From Prorocentrum cordatum (taxonomy: Eukaryota; Sar; Dinophyceae; Prorocentrales; Prorocentraceae): a stretch of DNA of 64,000 nucleotides. The notes under the pieces are model-generated. The model was given only the letters and a program-made list of their open reading frames with translations. It searched no databases and was not told the DNA's origin. The stretch is from the NCBI GenBank assembly GCA_963575745.1, contig CAUYUJ010000689.1, forward strand, positions 17,501 through 81,500, in the 5' to 3' direction. Position 1 is the stretch's first letter; each line of letters starts with the position of its first letter. A program made the translations under genes and the position numbers. Shown here in pieces: positions 12,465 to 23,850 of this stretch.

Positions 12465-13965
12465 ATCTCAGATCGCAGCCCCCCAGGGATGGCGAGGTCT
12501 AATTTGGGCCCGCGCGTGGCGACGCTGTGCTGGGCCCCCCAGCAGGCCTCGAAAGTGGCGACAGTTTCACAGATCGCAAACCCCAGGGATGGCGAGGTCT
12601 AACTTGAATCTGCGTGTGGCGTCACTGTGCTGGGCCCCCCAGCAGGCCTCGAAAGTGGCGACAGTTTCCCGATCGCAGCCCCCCCCCCCAGGGATGGCGA
12701 GGTCTAATTTGATTCTGCGTGTGGCGTCACTGTGCTGGGCCCCCCAGCAGGCTTCGAACGTGGCGACGGTTTCACAGATCGCAGCCCCCCAGGGATGGCG
12801 AGGTCTAGTTTGAGTCCGCGGTGAGTGCCCACTGTGCTGGGCCCCCCAGCAGGCCTCGAAAGTGGCGACAGTTTCACAATTCGCAGCCCCCCCCAGGGAT
12901 GGCGAGGTCTATTTTGAATCCGCGGTGAGTACCCACCGTGCTGGGCCCCCCAGCAGGCCTCGAAAGTGGCGACAGTTTCACAGATCGCAGCCCCCCAGGG
13001 ATGGCGAGGTCTAATTTGAGCCCGCGGTGGGTACCCACTGTGCTGGGCCCCCCCAGCAGGCTTCGAAAGTTGCGACAGTTTCACAGATCGCAGCCCCCCG
13101 GATGGCGAGGTCTAATTTGAATTTGCGCGTCGCCCTCACTGTGCTGGGCCCCCCAGCAGGCTTCGAAAATGGCGGCGGTTTCACAGATCGCGCCCCCCCC
13201 CCCCCCCCAGGGATGGCGAGGCCAAATTGGAATTTGCGCGTCGCCCTCACTTTGCTGGGCCTCCCAGCAGGCCTCGCAACTTGCGACAGTTTCACAAATC
13301 GAACCCCCCCCCTCCCCCCCCAAGGACGGCGAGGTCTAATTTGAATCTGCGCGTCGCCCTTACCGTGCTGGGCCCCCCCCCAGCAGGCCTCGAAAATGGC
13401 GGCGGTTTCACAGATCGCAACCCCCCCAGGGATGGCGAGGCCGAATTGCGATTTGCGCGCCGCCCTCACTTTGCTGGCCCCCCCAGCAGGCCTCGAAACT
13501 TGCGACAGTTTCACAGATCGCAGCCCACCAGGGATGGCGAGGTTTAATTTGAATCTGCGCGTCGCCCTCGCTGTGCTGGGCTCCCCAGCAGGCTTCGAAA
13601 ATGGCGACAGTTTCACAGATCGCAGCCCCCCAGGGATGGCGAGGTCGAATTTGAATCTGCGCGTCGCCCCCGCTGTGCTGGGCCCCCCAGCAGGCATCGA
13701 AAATGGCGAGGGTTTCACAGATCGCAACCCCCCCCTCCCCAGGGATGGCGAGGTCCAATGTGAATCTGCGCGTCGCCCTCGCCGTGCTGGGCCCCCCCCA
13801 GCAGGCCTCGAACAGGGCGACGGTTTCACAGATCGCAGCCCCCCCAGGGATGGCGAGGTCTAATTTGAATATGCGCGTTGCCCTCACTGTGCTGGACCCC
13901 CCAGCAGGCCTCGAAAATGGCGACAGTTTCACAGATCGCAGCCCCCCGCAGGCAAGACAGGAAGA
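12465..13965 (+). repeat. 102-bp satellite array, + orientation
   Basis: About 14 units with a period of 100-105 bp. Each contains GGGATGGCGAGGTCTAATTT, then TGCTGGGCCCCCCAGCAGGC, CGAAAATGGCGACAG and TTTCACAGATCGCAGCCCCC. Unit lengths vary at C runs. The same family occurs inverted at 59.4-60.1 kb. Long ORFs on both strands here are repeat shadows. The 200 bp before it (12256-12464) shows no feature. Confidence 0.95.
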
Positions 13966-14061
13966 GGCAGGGAGGGAGGGGGGAGGAGGAAGGAGTGGAG
14001 ACCACACTGCTCTATTCAAAACGAATGCCCAACCAAGGAGGGTTGGGAAACATAGACGGGG

Positions 14062-14160
14062 CCCTGACCCTGGGACAACTAAACAGGACCCTAGCAAAAG
14101 TAATCGAGACCATAGGAAAACTAAACAGGACCCTACCAAAACGAAGCGAGGCCCTAGCTG
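14062..14160 (+). repeat. 21-bp satellite, short array 2
   Basis: About four to five units of the same family as at 10.5 kb. They sit between the flank of the 102-bp array (CTCTATTCAAAACGAATGCC) and the second segmental duplication copy. Confidence 0.9.
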
Positions 14161-14164
14161 TTGA

Positions 14165-14985
14165 GGGCCCAGCTGTTGAGTAAGTGAGCAGCGGTCCAGG
14201 TTTTTTCCTTGTGTGGTGTCGGGTGAGTGACTGATTGAGTCCTCGCTCTTGCTAAGGCGATAGGGTGCCCGCCGCGCCTTTTCCACTGCGCGCTGGGGCT
14301 CGGCTGCTGCTCGCACTGATGGCCGCTCGTTCCTGGCCGAACCTAGGCCTTGCCTAGGCCTCTGGCGTGGCCGAGTCACTGCTGCCTCTGGCGTGCGGCT
14401 GCCTCTGGCGCCTTCTGAGGCCAAGGCGGCGTCGCGGCAGCTGGCGCCGCGACCCTTGCGAGCGGAAAAACACGTCGTCGTCGCCGCCGCCATCGTGGTA
14501 GGCGCCATCATGACCACCCACATCATCATCACAATCAGCGACATCATGACCACCGACATCATGACCATCGTCATCATGACCCCTGACATCATGACCACCG
14601 GCATCATGGCCATCGTCATCATGACCACCGACATCATCTCAATCCTCAGCTTCGCTCCCGCCGCCGTCATCGACCACCGACCATGGTCGTGTGAGTCGTG
14701 CTGTAGTAGTCGCCATCATCACCACCGACCATGGTCGTGTTTAGTTTTCTCCTGGGTCGCGTTTAGTTTTCCACAGCTGGGTCGTCCTGGACGGCGCCAA
14801 GGGGGGGGCCGAGCATGCTTTACCCCGGCCTGCCGAAGGCATGGTGACGAAAATGATGATGACGATGATGGCGATGATGATCGTGATGATGGTGGTGACG
14901 ATGCTGACGGTGAAATACATATAAGACCCTAGGCAATGACGATGATGGTGAGGACGGCGCTGACGATGCTGCTGAGGAAACTAGA
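14165..14985 (+). repeat. segmental duplication, copy 2
   Basis: Counterpart of 9735-10505 with the same landmarks in the same order. It differs by small indels, for example an extra TTTTCCACAGCTGGGTCG and a G run near 14799. It carries two 14-nt hairpin elements near 14380-14412. No gene is supported. Confidence 0.85.
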
Positions 14986-15070
14986 CGAGACCCTAGGAAA
15001 ACGAAACAGGACCCTAGCAAAACTAAACAAGATCCTAGGTAACCTAGACGAGACCCTAGGATTATCCCGG
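14986..15070 (+). repeat. 21-bp satellite, short array 3
   Basis: Four units follow directly on the second duplication copy and end at ACCCTAGGATTAT. The same terminal word closes the isolated unit at 52.95 kb, which suggests a shared element boundary. Confidence 0.9.
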
Positions 15071-15465
15071 CAAAGCAACCTAGCACCGATGTGTAGAAGC
15101 ATAGCTGGAAACATTGCCTGTGGTATTCATGTAAGAGTGCTGTTGTAGAATTCTGGTGTTCTCGCAGTCGCATTTGGATTCGCAGTGGCAGTCGCAGTGG
15201 CAACATCAGCGGCAGTCGCAGTGGCACTGCAAGTAGTTGCAGTAGCAGTAGCTACACTAGCAGCAGCAACAGCAGCAGCAGCAGTAATAGTAACAGTAGT
15301 AGTAGCAGTAGAAGTAGTAGTGATGGTAGTAGTGGTAACAGTGAAGTAGTAGTTGTAGTGTGTAGAGTGAACGAGTAGGAGTGATGGGAGCAGTGGTAGT
15401 AGCAGTAGAAACACTGCTTTCGATAACGGTATTTCCATATGAGATCTTTGTATACATGCATTGAG

Positions 15466-15598
15466 GTCTAAACAAGACACTGCTATCAACGGATGTGATT
15501 CCAAACGAGGCACTGCTATCAACTGGTTGAGCCTCAAACGACACACTTGCATCAATGGGTGTAGCTCCAAAACAGACACTCCCATGAATGGATTTAGC
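15466..15598 (+). repeat. 33-bp tandem repeat, four units
   Basis: Units start at 15467, 15500, 15533 and 15566, an exact 33-bp spacing. Each has the form TCCAAACGAGGCACTGCTATCAAC followed by about nine variable bases. The preceding 15240-15440 stretch is a degenerate AGT/AGC trinucleotide region. No gene is supported. Confidence 0.85.
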
Positions 15599-15604
15599 GT
15601 GATG

Positions 15605-15606
15605 TC

Positions 15607-15658
<52 letters not shown>

Positions 15659-15663
15659 TAGTG

Positions 15664-15729
<66 letters not shown>
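15605..15729. repeat. AGT trinucleotide microsatellite
   Basis: Nearly pure (AGT)n with a few GGT interruptions. ORFs across it are homopolymers of Thr or Leu. Confidence 0.97.
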
Positions 15730-15939
15730 TGGGCACGGACCCGTAAGACCTGAGTCTCCACCGGGGTGCTCGGCGAAGCCATTGCTGATGATGATGTGAT
15801 GATTGAGGAGGATGGTGGGATGATGACCGCGCTACTTGGATTTGTTATGTCAGTCTTTCTCGGCCTCCAACCAAATCATGGGAGACATCTCGCAAACGGA
15901 AGAGGAGCGCGCTGAGGAGCGGCGTGCGAAGCGGACAGT

Positions 15940-16250
15940 CGGCAAAACTTGCAGGCTGAGAAGCACCGCAGAAACTCGGAGGCTGAGAAGCACCGCGGCC
16001 GCGCAGTCCTACTACTGCTGGAACTAGGATTACAAGTACGCACGCCGAGAAGCACCGTGGACACGCGGGCTCGGATACTTCACCTCTCCCGCTTGTGTTG
16101 CAGGAAATCGCGCCAATCCGGCGGCTGGCAAGTACCGAGGAGGCGCAGGCTGAGAAGCACCGCGCGAGTGCATGCTGAGAAGCACTACGCGAGTGCAGGC
16201 CACGGCATTGTGTGTCACATGAATGCAGGCGGAGAAGCACCACATTTTGT
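15940..16250 (+). repeat. second short dispersed element, GCTGAGAAGCACCGC family
   Basis: The word AGGCTGAGAAGCACCGC occurs near 15952 and 15980. Variants occur near 16045, 16150, 16172 and 16225 and, with GAGGAGCACC, near 17030 and 17058. The core GCT-GAGA-AGC forms a small hairpin with a GNRA-type loop. The last two copies lie inside the coding region of the minus-strand gene. Confidence 0.65.
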
Positions 16251-16260
16251 TTGCCAGAGA

Positions 16261-17130
16261 TCACTCCCAGGTCACCTGATCCCGCAACAACAGCCACGGC
16301 GTAGCTGCCACAGGGGCCGCAGAGAGCAACGGCTCGGCCCGTCGGTGAATCACAATGCGCGTGTGGCTCCATGAGCCATTGCATCGCGGGAATTCCGCGT
16401 GTTGCGCAGAGAGGCTGGACACAAGCTCCTTGTAGGCGGCAAGGCGCCGCAGGATTGCCTTGGTCCGGATGCCACTCTCGAGCATCAGCAGGTCCTGGTC
16501 GATCCTGTTCTGCGCCTCCTCAGCGAACCCTTCCATGGGGTTTGGAAGGCCCTCCGCCTCCGCGATGCGAGTCTTTGTTGTGGCTTCGCTCTCCGCTTGC
16601 TTGAAGGCCTGGAGCTCGGCGTCCTGCTCCGGGGAGAACTGGTTGGCCTTCCGTGCTTTCCGGACTTTCTCTGCCAGCCGCCGCTCTGCGAGGCTACGCC
16701 CGGCGTGCTCCTTCGGGTGGCGGCCGAGGTCTCGCACTTGCTGCGTGAGCTCCTCGGTCTTGTCTCGCTTTTGCTGCATGAGCTCCTCGGTCTTCTGCTT
16801 CCGCTTGAGCCCCTCGGTCTCCGTCTGCTGATCAGCGCAGCCCAGGGCCCGCAGTTCATGCAACATGTTTTTAGGGTGGCGGTCGCGATGGTCCGAGAAA
16901 CGTTTGGCCCACTTGTTTTCGGCCCGTTCTTGTTCGGACGTTCCTTTATTTCGCTTCGGTATCCGGCCGAACTGCTTCACGTGCTCGACGAGCGTTTGCA
17001 GAGGACCGCTCGATGCAGCGCGCTGAGGAGCAGCGCTGTTCCCTGCCGCAGGCTGAGGAGCACCGCTGTTCAATGCAGCAGGGTCAGGGGCACCGCCGCC
17101 AGACCGAGAACTATCAGCATGTCCTGGCAT
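16261..17130 (-). CDS. GR-x-P repeat, charged helical protein
   Basis: The ORF encodes 289 residues and is one of the few convincing minus-strand genes. An Ala/Pro/Gly-rich N-terminus (residues 1-45) carries translated copies of the short GCTGAGGAGC element. Two related blocks follow: VEHVKQFGRIPKRNKGTSEQ near residue 48 and TQQVRDLGRHPKEHAGRSLA near residue 128. Each is followed by a conserved helix (RLAEKVRKARKANQFSPEQ). Similar GR-x-P blocks with aromatic/charged helices occur in helicase-associated repeats and many algal proteins of unknown role; that comparison is from memory. The middle is strongly coiled-coil-like (KRKQKTEELMQQKRDKTEEL). The C-terminal 40 residues lose this texture, so the true stop may lie behind an intron or the end is decayed. 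Confidence 0.65.
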   Translation of the reverse strand: MPGHADSSRSGGGAPDPAALNSGAPQPAAGNSAAPQRAASSGPLQTLVEHVKQFGRIPKRNKGTSEQERAENKWAKRFSDHRDRHPKNMLHELRALGCADQQTETEGLKRKQKTEELMQQKRDKTEELTQQVRDLGRHPKEHAGRSLAERRLAEKVRKARKANQFSPEQDAELQAFKQAESEATTKTRIAEAEGLPNPMEGFAEEAQNRIDQDLLMLESGIRTKAILRRLAAYKELVSSLSAQHAEFPRCNGSWSHTRIVIHRRAEPLLSAAPVAATPWLLLRDQVTWE

Positions 17131-17250
17131 TAAGGTGTGCAGTAGGCGCCGCGCAGTTCCTTTGAAAGGAAATCTTCGAAAGCAGGGCTGTAGCCAAGAA
17201 GGCTACGGGGACGATGATGATGATGAAGATGATGAGTATTGGAAGTCTGG

Positions 17251-17640
17251 GAAGTGGAAGAGCACGAAGTGGCGTACAGTTGGCATTGGGCATTCAAAAT
17301 GTGGCCCGGGAGTGGAGTTCTGGTAAGTGGAAGAGCACGAAGTGGCTTACAGTTGGCTCCGGGCATTCAAAAAGTGGCCCGGGAATGGTGTTCTGGGAAG
17401 TCCAAGAGCACAAAGTGGCTTACAGTAGGCTCCGGGCATCCAAAATGTGGCCCGGGAATGGAGTTCTGGGAAGTCGAAGAGCACGAAGTGGCCTACAGTA
17501 GGCTCCGGGCATCCAAAATGCGGCCCGGGAATTGAGTTCTGGGAAGTCGAAGAGCACGAAGTGGCCTACAGTTGGCTCCGGGCATCCAAAATGTGGCCCG
17601 GGAATTGAGTTCTGGGAGGTCGAAGAGCACGAAGTGTGTG
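17251..17640 (+). repeat. 73-bp tandem repeat, about five units
   Basis: Equivalent positions fall at 17252, 17325, 17398, 17471, 17544 and 17617, an exact 73-bp period. Each unit contains AGAGCACGAAGTGGC, TACAGTTGGCTCCGGGCAT and AATGTGGCCCGGGAATGGAG. The sequence from 17640 to 17765 holds nothing recognisable. Confidence 0.95.
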
Positions 17641-17767
17641 ACTGTTTGCTTAAAACGAGCCCGGCCCTCGCCTGTCCGGCGCCCGCCCAGACCCCCCTGG
17701 GGAGTCATCAGATGTTTTTGTTTGACCCCATTAGAAACCTATTAGTCTTCGCTGTTAGGTAATCTGA

Positions 17768-17975
17768 AGTAAACTAGACGAGACCATAGGAAAACCAAAC
17801 GAGACCCCAGGAAAACTAAACAGGCCCCCGGAAAAACTAGACAAGACCTTTTTAGGAAAACTAAACAGGACCCTGCCAAAAGTAAACGAGACCGTAGGAC
17901 AACTAAGGAGGACCCTAGCAAAACTAAACGAGACCCTAGGACAACTAAACAGGACCCTAGCAAAACTGAGCGAAG
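17768..17975 (+). repeat. 21-bp satellite array 4
   Basis: About ten units of the family seen at 10.5 kb. The array runs into the unrelated segment that starts GAAGGGGTGAATCAAGGGG. Confidence 0.9.
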
Positions 17976-18520
17976 GGGTGAATCAAGGGGCGCCAGCGGA
18001 TGGGCTTACCGAAGGGGTGAATCAGGTGGGGCGGGATGGTGGGGCGCTGGTTTCGGTCACCGAACCAGGAGGCCTGCCCGCTCCGCTTGATTCCACCCTT
18101 CGGTTGCCAAGGGCCCAGCGCGTCGGGGCGTGGGTGCTGTGTGCGGAGCTGCTTGAACGTCTTGCTCTGCAGCGCGTTGTCCATGCTCTGGGGGGCATCG
18201 ACGAGGCCAGGGGTGAAAGCAGCCAGCGATGCCCTCATGTCGGCCGCCTTATCGGCGTGACAAGGCCCGTCTTGAACATCACCGACCATGGGAGCTGGAT
18301 GCAAAACGCGCCCCTCGCTGCCCTGGCGCTGCGCTCGCCGCTCGGGTCCGACAACGTCGTGGGCGCCTTGGCGATGAAAGGATCAGGTCAGTCCTCGAGG
18401 TGTCAAGCTGCGAGGCGCAAGCTGGGGCGCCGCACAGCCTTGGACGGCCGCCCTCAGGAGCGCTGAGCGTGGCGGCGGCCAGGCGGTGCCCGGGCCCTGC
18501 GGGCACGCCCAGGCGTTGCA
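17976..18520. other. single-copy island between satellite arrays, coding status unclear
   Basis: Open frames exist on both strands: + 17978-18466 (162 codons) and minus 17957-18304 (115 codons, with QSMDNALQSKTFKQLRTQHP). Neither has a recognisable domain and neither clearly wins on texture. The word GAAGGGGTGAATCA is repeated at its left end. It may be a fragment of a larger gene displaced by the satellite. Confidence 0.35.
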
Positions 18521-18539
18521 AGGACAGGCGGAAGACGGA

Positions 18540-18544
18540 ACAGA

Positions 18545-18584
<40 letters not shown>

Positions 18585-18618
18585 CCGACGGCGATGGCGA
18601 CGGCGACGACGACGACGA

Positions 18619-18667
<49 letters not shown>

Positions 18668-18670
18668 GTC
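18540..18670. repeat. GAC/GGC trinucleotide tract
   Basis: Imperfect (GAC)n with GGC variants directly before the largest 21-bp array. All frames are open and low in complexity. Confidence 0.95.
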
Positions 18671-18689
18671 GCCTTCGGCTTGACCTTCG

Positions 18690-21600
18690 GAAAACGAGAC
18701 AGGACGAGACCTTCGGAAAACTAAACGAGACCTTCGGACAACTAAACAGGACGCCGCCAACACTAAACGAGACCCTCGGAAAATTAGACAAGACCCTCGG
18801 CAAACTAAAGAAGACACGAGGACAACTAAACAGGACCCTACCAACTTTAAACGAGACCCTCGGACATTTAAACATGACCCTAGCAAAACTAAACGAGACC
18901 CTGGGACAACTAAACAGGACCTTACCAAAACTAAACGAGACCGTAGGACAACTAAACAGGACCCTAGCAACATTACATGATACCCTCGGACAACTAAACA
19001 ATACCATAGGAAAACTAAACGAGACCCTCGGACAACTAAGCATGACCCTGGCACATTTAAACGAGACCCTCGGACAACTAAACGATACCATAGGAAAAGT
19101 ACACCGGATATGATACAAAAAACAACGAGGCCCTGCCATAACTAAACGAGACCCTAGGACAACTAAACAGGACCCGACCAAAACTAAACGAGACCCTGGG
19201 AAAACTAAACATGACCCTGCCAAAGCGAAACGAAACCCCAGGACAACTACACAGCACCCTAGGACAACAAAACACGATCCCACCAAATTAAACAGGACCC
19301 TTCAAATTCTAAACGGGACCCTAGGACAACTAAACGAGATCTTATGACAACCAACAGGAACCTACCAAAATTACACGAGACCTTGCGAAAACTAAACAGG
19401 ACCTTGCCAAAACGAAGCGAGACCGTAGGACAACTAAACAGGACCCTAGCAAAACTAAACGAGACCCTAGGAACATTAAACAGTCCCTACCAAAACTAAA
19501 CGAGACCCTCGGAAAAGTAAACCAGACCCTACCAAATTTAAACGAGACCATAAGAAAACCAAACAGGACCCTACCAACATTAAACGAGACCATAGGACAA
19601 CTAAGCAGGACCCTACCAAAACGAAACGATACGGTAGGAACCTTAAACATAACCTTAGCAACACTAAACGAGACCATAGGACAACTACAAAGGACCCGAC
19701 CACAATTACACGAGACCGTAGACAAACTAAGCAGGGCCGTAGGAGAAATAAACGAGACCCCAGGACAATTAAACAGGACCCTCGCACAACACAACGAGAC
19801 TTCTGGACAACTGAACAGGACCCATGCAAAACTAAACGAGACCCTAGGAACACTAAACAGGACTCTGCCACAGTTAAATCAGACCACGCGAAAATTTAAC
19901 AGTACCCTGCCAAAATTACACGGGACCCTAGGACAACAAAACAGGATCCTACCAAAAGTAAAGGGGAGCTTCGGACAACTAATCGGGACCCTAGCAAAAC
20001 TAAACGAGAGCCTAGGCAGACTAAGCAGGACCTTGCCAAAATTAAGCGAGACCCTAGGCAAACAAAACATGACCCCAGCAAAACTGAACGAGACCCTAGG
20101 ACAACTAAACAAGACACTGCGAAAACTAAACGAGACTCTTAGGGAAACTAGGCAGGACCCTAGCAACGCTAAACGAGACCCTAGGACAACTAAACGCGAC
20201 CCTGCCACAACTAAACGAGACCATAGGAAAACTACACAGGACCCGACCAACATTAAACAAGACCCTAGGCAAACTAACCATGACCGTGGCAGCATTAAAC
20301 GGGGCCCTGGGACAATTAAACAGGATCCTAGCAACACTAAACGAGATCCTAGGACAACTAAACAGGACCCTACTAAAAAAACGAGACCATAGGAAAAGTA
20401 AACAGGATCCGGGCAAAACGAAACGAGACCATTGGAACACTAAACAGGACCCTACCAACTGTAAACGAGACCCTAGAAACAAATTTACAGGACCCTAGTA
20501 AATCTAAGCGAGACCCTCGGACAACTAAACAGGACCCTAGCAACGCTAAACGAGATCATTGGGAAAATAAGCAGGACCCTCGCACAACTAAGCGAGACCC
20601 TAGGAAAAGTAAACAGGACCCCGCGAAAACTAACGAGACCTTAGGGCAACTTAACAGCACCCTAGCAAAACTAAACGAGACCCTGGGAAAATCAAACATG
20701 ACCCTGCCAAAAGTACACGGGATTTTAGGCAAACTAAACAGGACCCTGCCGCAATTAAACGAGACCCTAGGACAACTAAGCAGTGCCCTACCAAAACTAA
20801 ACGAGACCTTAGGAACACTAAACAGAACCGTGGCGCAACTAAACGAGACCCTAGGACAATTACACAGGACCCTAGCAAAACTAAACGAGTCTTCCGGGAA
20901 ATTAAACAGGACCCTGGGGAAACTAAACGAGATTCTGGGACCAAGGCAAATTTAACAAGACCCCAGCAAAACTAAACGAGACCGTACAGAGAATTAAACA
21001 TGACCCTTCCAAAACTAAACGGGACCCTCGGACAACTCAACAGGACCTTAGCAAAACTAAAGGAGACCCTGGGGAAACTAAACGTGACCCTAGCAGAACT
21101 AAACCAGACCCTGGGGAAACTAAACAGGACCCTCGCAAAACTAAGCGAGACCCCAGGAATACTAACCAGGGCCCTACCAAATTTCAGCGAAACCATCGGA
21201 CAACTAAACAGGACCTCGGCAAATCTGTACGAGACTCAAGGAAAACTAAACAGGACCCTACCACAACTAAACGCGACCCTAGGACAACTAAACAGGACCA
21301 GCAAAACTAAACGAGACCATCGGAAAACTCAACATGATCCTAGCAAAAACTAAACGAGACCCTAGGACAACTAAACAAGGCCCTAGCAAAACTAAGCGAG
21401 ACCCTAGGACAACTAAACAGGACCCCGCCAAAACTAAACGAGACTTTAGGACAACTAAACATGACCCTAGCAAAACTAAGCGATACCCTAGGCAAACTAA
21501 ACAGGACCCTACCACAACGAAACGAGACCCGATGAAAAGTACAAACGAACCCCTACCAAAACTAATCGAGACTCTCGGACAAGTAAACAGGACCCTACCA

Positions 21601-21760
21601 AAACTAAACGAGGCCCCGGGGAAACCAAATAGGACCCTAGCAAAACCAAGCGAGACCTTAGGAACACTAAACATGACCCCACCAAAACTAAACAAGACCG
21701 TAGGAAAACCAAACCTGACCTTCGGAAAACTAAACGAGACCCTAGGGAAAGTAGGCGTTC
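18690..21760 (+). repeat. 21-bp satellite array 5, the largest
   Basis: About 3 kb of imperfect 21-bp units, roughly 145 by length, with alternating GAGACC and AGGACC half-units. Small indels break the frames into ORFs of 65-150 codons. There is no single-copy insertion longer than about 40 bp in it. Confidence 0.95.
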
Positions 21761-21877
21761 GTTGGTGTGCGTTTTCAGCTTCTCGTGCGCCTCCCTGATG
21801 GCTTTGATCATCATCATCATCAGCGGCGTCGGCTCTCAGCGCGAGTAGTTTGCCTTTCGCCCTCTTCCCGAAGCACC

Positions 21878-23850
21878 ATGGGCAAGCGGGCAGCTGACTT
21901 GGCGACCACGTCGCCTGCGAAGAAGGCGGCGGCGGCCTCGCCATCCGCTGCGGCCTTTCCAGCGTCTCTGGCGCGTCACCAGCCGCAGCCGCTGCGGCCT
22001 CTCCAGCCGCAGCCTCTGGCGCGTCACCAGCCGCTGCGGCCTCACCAGCCGCTGCCTCTGGCGCGTCGCCCGCCGCTGGCTCTGGCGCGCCGCCAGCCGT
22101 CGCCTTTGGCGCGCCGCCTGCCCCGCTGCGCATCAATCAGCTCCTCGAGATGGAGAGCGCGTCGACACAGCAATGTGATGTCAAGGACTGGGCGCGCCAA
22201 GTGAAGGGCTACGTCGACCAGGCTTTGCTCATCTTCCTGGAGCTGCGCAAGCGCGAGGTGTCCCTCGCGGTGCCCGCCCAGTGTTCTTTGATTGCGCCGT
22301 TGGCCATCGCTGATGCTGCCTCTGGCGCTAACCTCGCTTCGTTTCGCGAGGTCATGGACTTCGACAACCTGGTTGCGAGCTTCCCCCGCACCAAGGAGTA
22401 TGAGGCAGCGGGGGCGGTGTGGATGTTGGACCCGGTTTGCGCGGACATCGACGACGTCGCCGTAAGTCAGCTCGAGGGTGCCATGAGAATCTGGTCGGAG
22501 GAGACGTTCCTCCTCTCCCCCAAGCACGCGCCCTCGCGGCGCCTGACCTTCGACGTGCCTCTCCCCGCCTTGGTGGTCGACGCTCAGGTCGCCCAGCGCC
22601 TTGAGCCTGGCAAGCCTGGGGTTAGCTTGACAGAGCCTCTGGCCATGATCGCGGGCCGCGCGGCGGTGACCACGTGGTATTCTGCCATGGGCGAGGCGCT
22701 CAAGGAGTCCAACGAGGACCGCGCGTGGCATCTGTTCAACGCCGCGTTGCCCGCCCCCATCAGGACGCGCGCGCTGCCCGATGCGGACGCGACCCACTTG
22801 GCGGCCCTGAGGTTTGGAGAGAAGATGTTCACTGCGATTGCTGCCTCTGGCGCAGATAGCTTCTGGTGGTTCGCAGAAAAAGCGTGCCGCTTGACAAGCG
22901 CGCGCGCCAGTCTCGACAGATCGGAAGCAGTGGCGAGGCTGGAGGCTGCGCTGAAGGCCTACGGCCCCCAGTTCAAAGGGAACCCGTGCACCGCCGCAAC
23001 TGCCGCGGCGCTGAAAGGTTTGCACGCTTTCGTCCTCGACAGCGCCTGCGCCTCGGCTTTCTCGCTGGCCGAAGCATATATCCCAGAGCTTCTCGAACCT
23101 ACGCTTCTCATGAAGATCGGCTTCGCATGCTCCACAAGGGCTGTCTCTAACGACGAGGCCAGGGAACTGTTCGTTTTCACCCTGAACACTTGCCGCGTGG
23201 CCCGCCTGGCGGGCGACGCCCCGAAGGGCGAGAAACTGGCCGTGGGCCGGGCCTGCGGGCGCAATTGTAAATCGCCAGGGATGCTCCGCGCGCCCTTCAA
23301 GAAAAAGAAGCTCGTCGAGTACATTTTCCACGGCGCCTCTCTCATGCGCAAGGAACATGGGCGCGAAGTGGCCGCATTCAAAACACCTCTCCGCGTCCTC
23401 CAGCGGTTCGCTGCCTCTGGCGCGGATGGGCCCGTGGCTTCGCACCGCGTGTCCGACTCAGGCGGCGGCGCCGACGGGGTGGAGATATTGTTCGCGCTCC
23501 GCGTAGCTGAGTATCGGAACGCCGTGGATTGCAAGTCGAAGGCGGTGATCGACGTCGCGCGGCCTCTGTGGTCGGGCGCTTTCGACGAAGAAATCGTCGA
23601 GCTTGCCGAGCAGGAGATGCAGAACAGCGCGCCTGCGTTCGTCTAGCGCACGTACATCACCGAGACCGGCCAGGAGCTGGGTGTCAGGTACCGCGCTCTC
23701 GTGACCGCCTGCGCGGGCGGGCCGATCCCCGCCGACCCCGAGCTGGATGCAAATCTCGGCTTGTCGGGGGCGTCCGAGCTCGGGGAAGAAGAACAGGAAG
23801 AGCTCGCCAAACTCCAGGAGCAGCTCAAGCTTCTGCGCAACAAAAAGTGA
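21878..23850 (+). CDS. unidentified protein, N-terminal part of a methyltransferase-like gene
   Basis: The likely start is the ATG at 21878 (MGKRAADLATTSPAKK), an N-terminus like the MGKR starts of the paralogue family at 40-53 kb. An Ala/Ser/Pro linker made largely of the 14-nt element (SGASPAAA repeats) follows. One 2-nt slip near 21955-21970 is needed to join the frame that holds the ATG at 22150. From there 498 codons are open to a TAG at 23644-23646. The same frame then continues (RTYITETGQELG) to a TGA at 23848. The protein is mixed alpha-helical and ends in an acidic coiled coil (EEEQEELAKLQEQLKLLR). The 14-nt element is read as AASGA at 22315, 22840 and 23410. I do not know the fold. 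A fragment of its N-terminal region recurs at 34.2 kb. Confidence 0.7.

Noticed and set aside
12465-13965. CRISPR-like array, because of regular repeats
   Set aside because: Whole 102-bp units repeat with no unique spacers, and the organism is eukaryotic.
17251-17640. tRNA gene cluster, since the unit is 73 bp
   Set aside because: No cloverleaf, no TTCGA arm or acceptor pairing could be drawn in the unit; the length match is coincidental.
10510-21760. Telomere-like sequence, because units contain CCCTA and CTAAAC
   Set aside because: The unit is 21 bp with GAGACC/CAGGACC cores and not a run of 7-mers; the resemblance to CCCTAAA is partial and the site is internal.
22042-23445. 467-codon minus-strand ORF opposite the 22 kb gene
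   Set aside because: GC-rich antisense shadow; the + frame has the better composition, AASGA linkers and a matching fragment at 34.2 kb.
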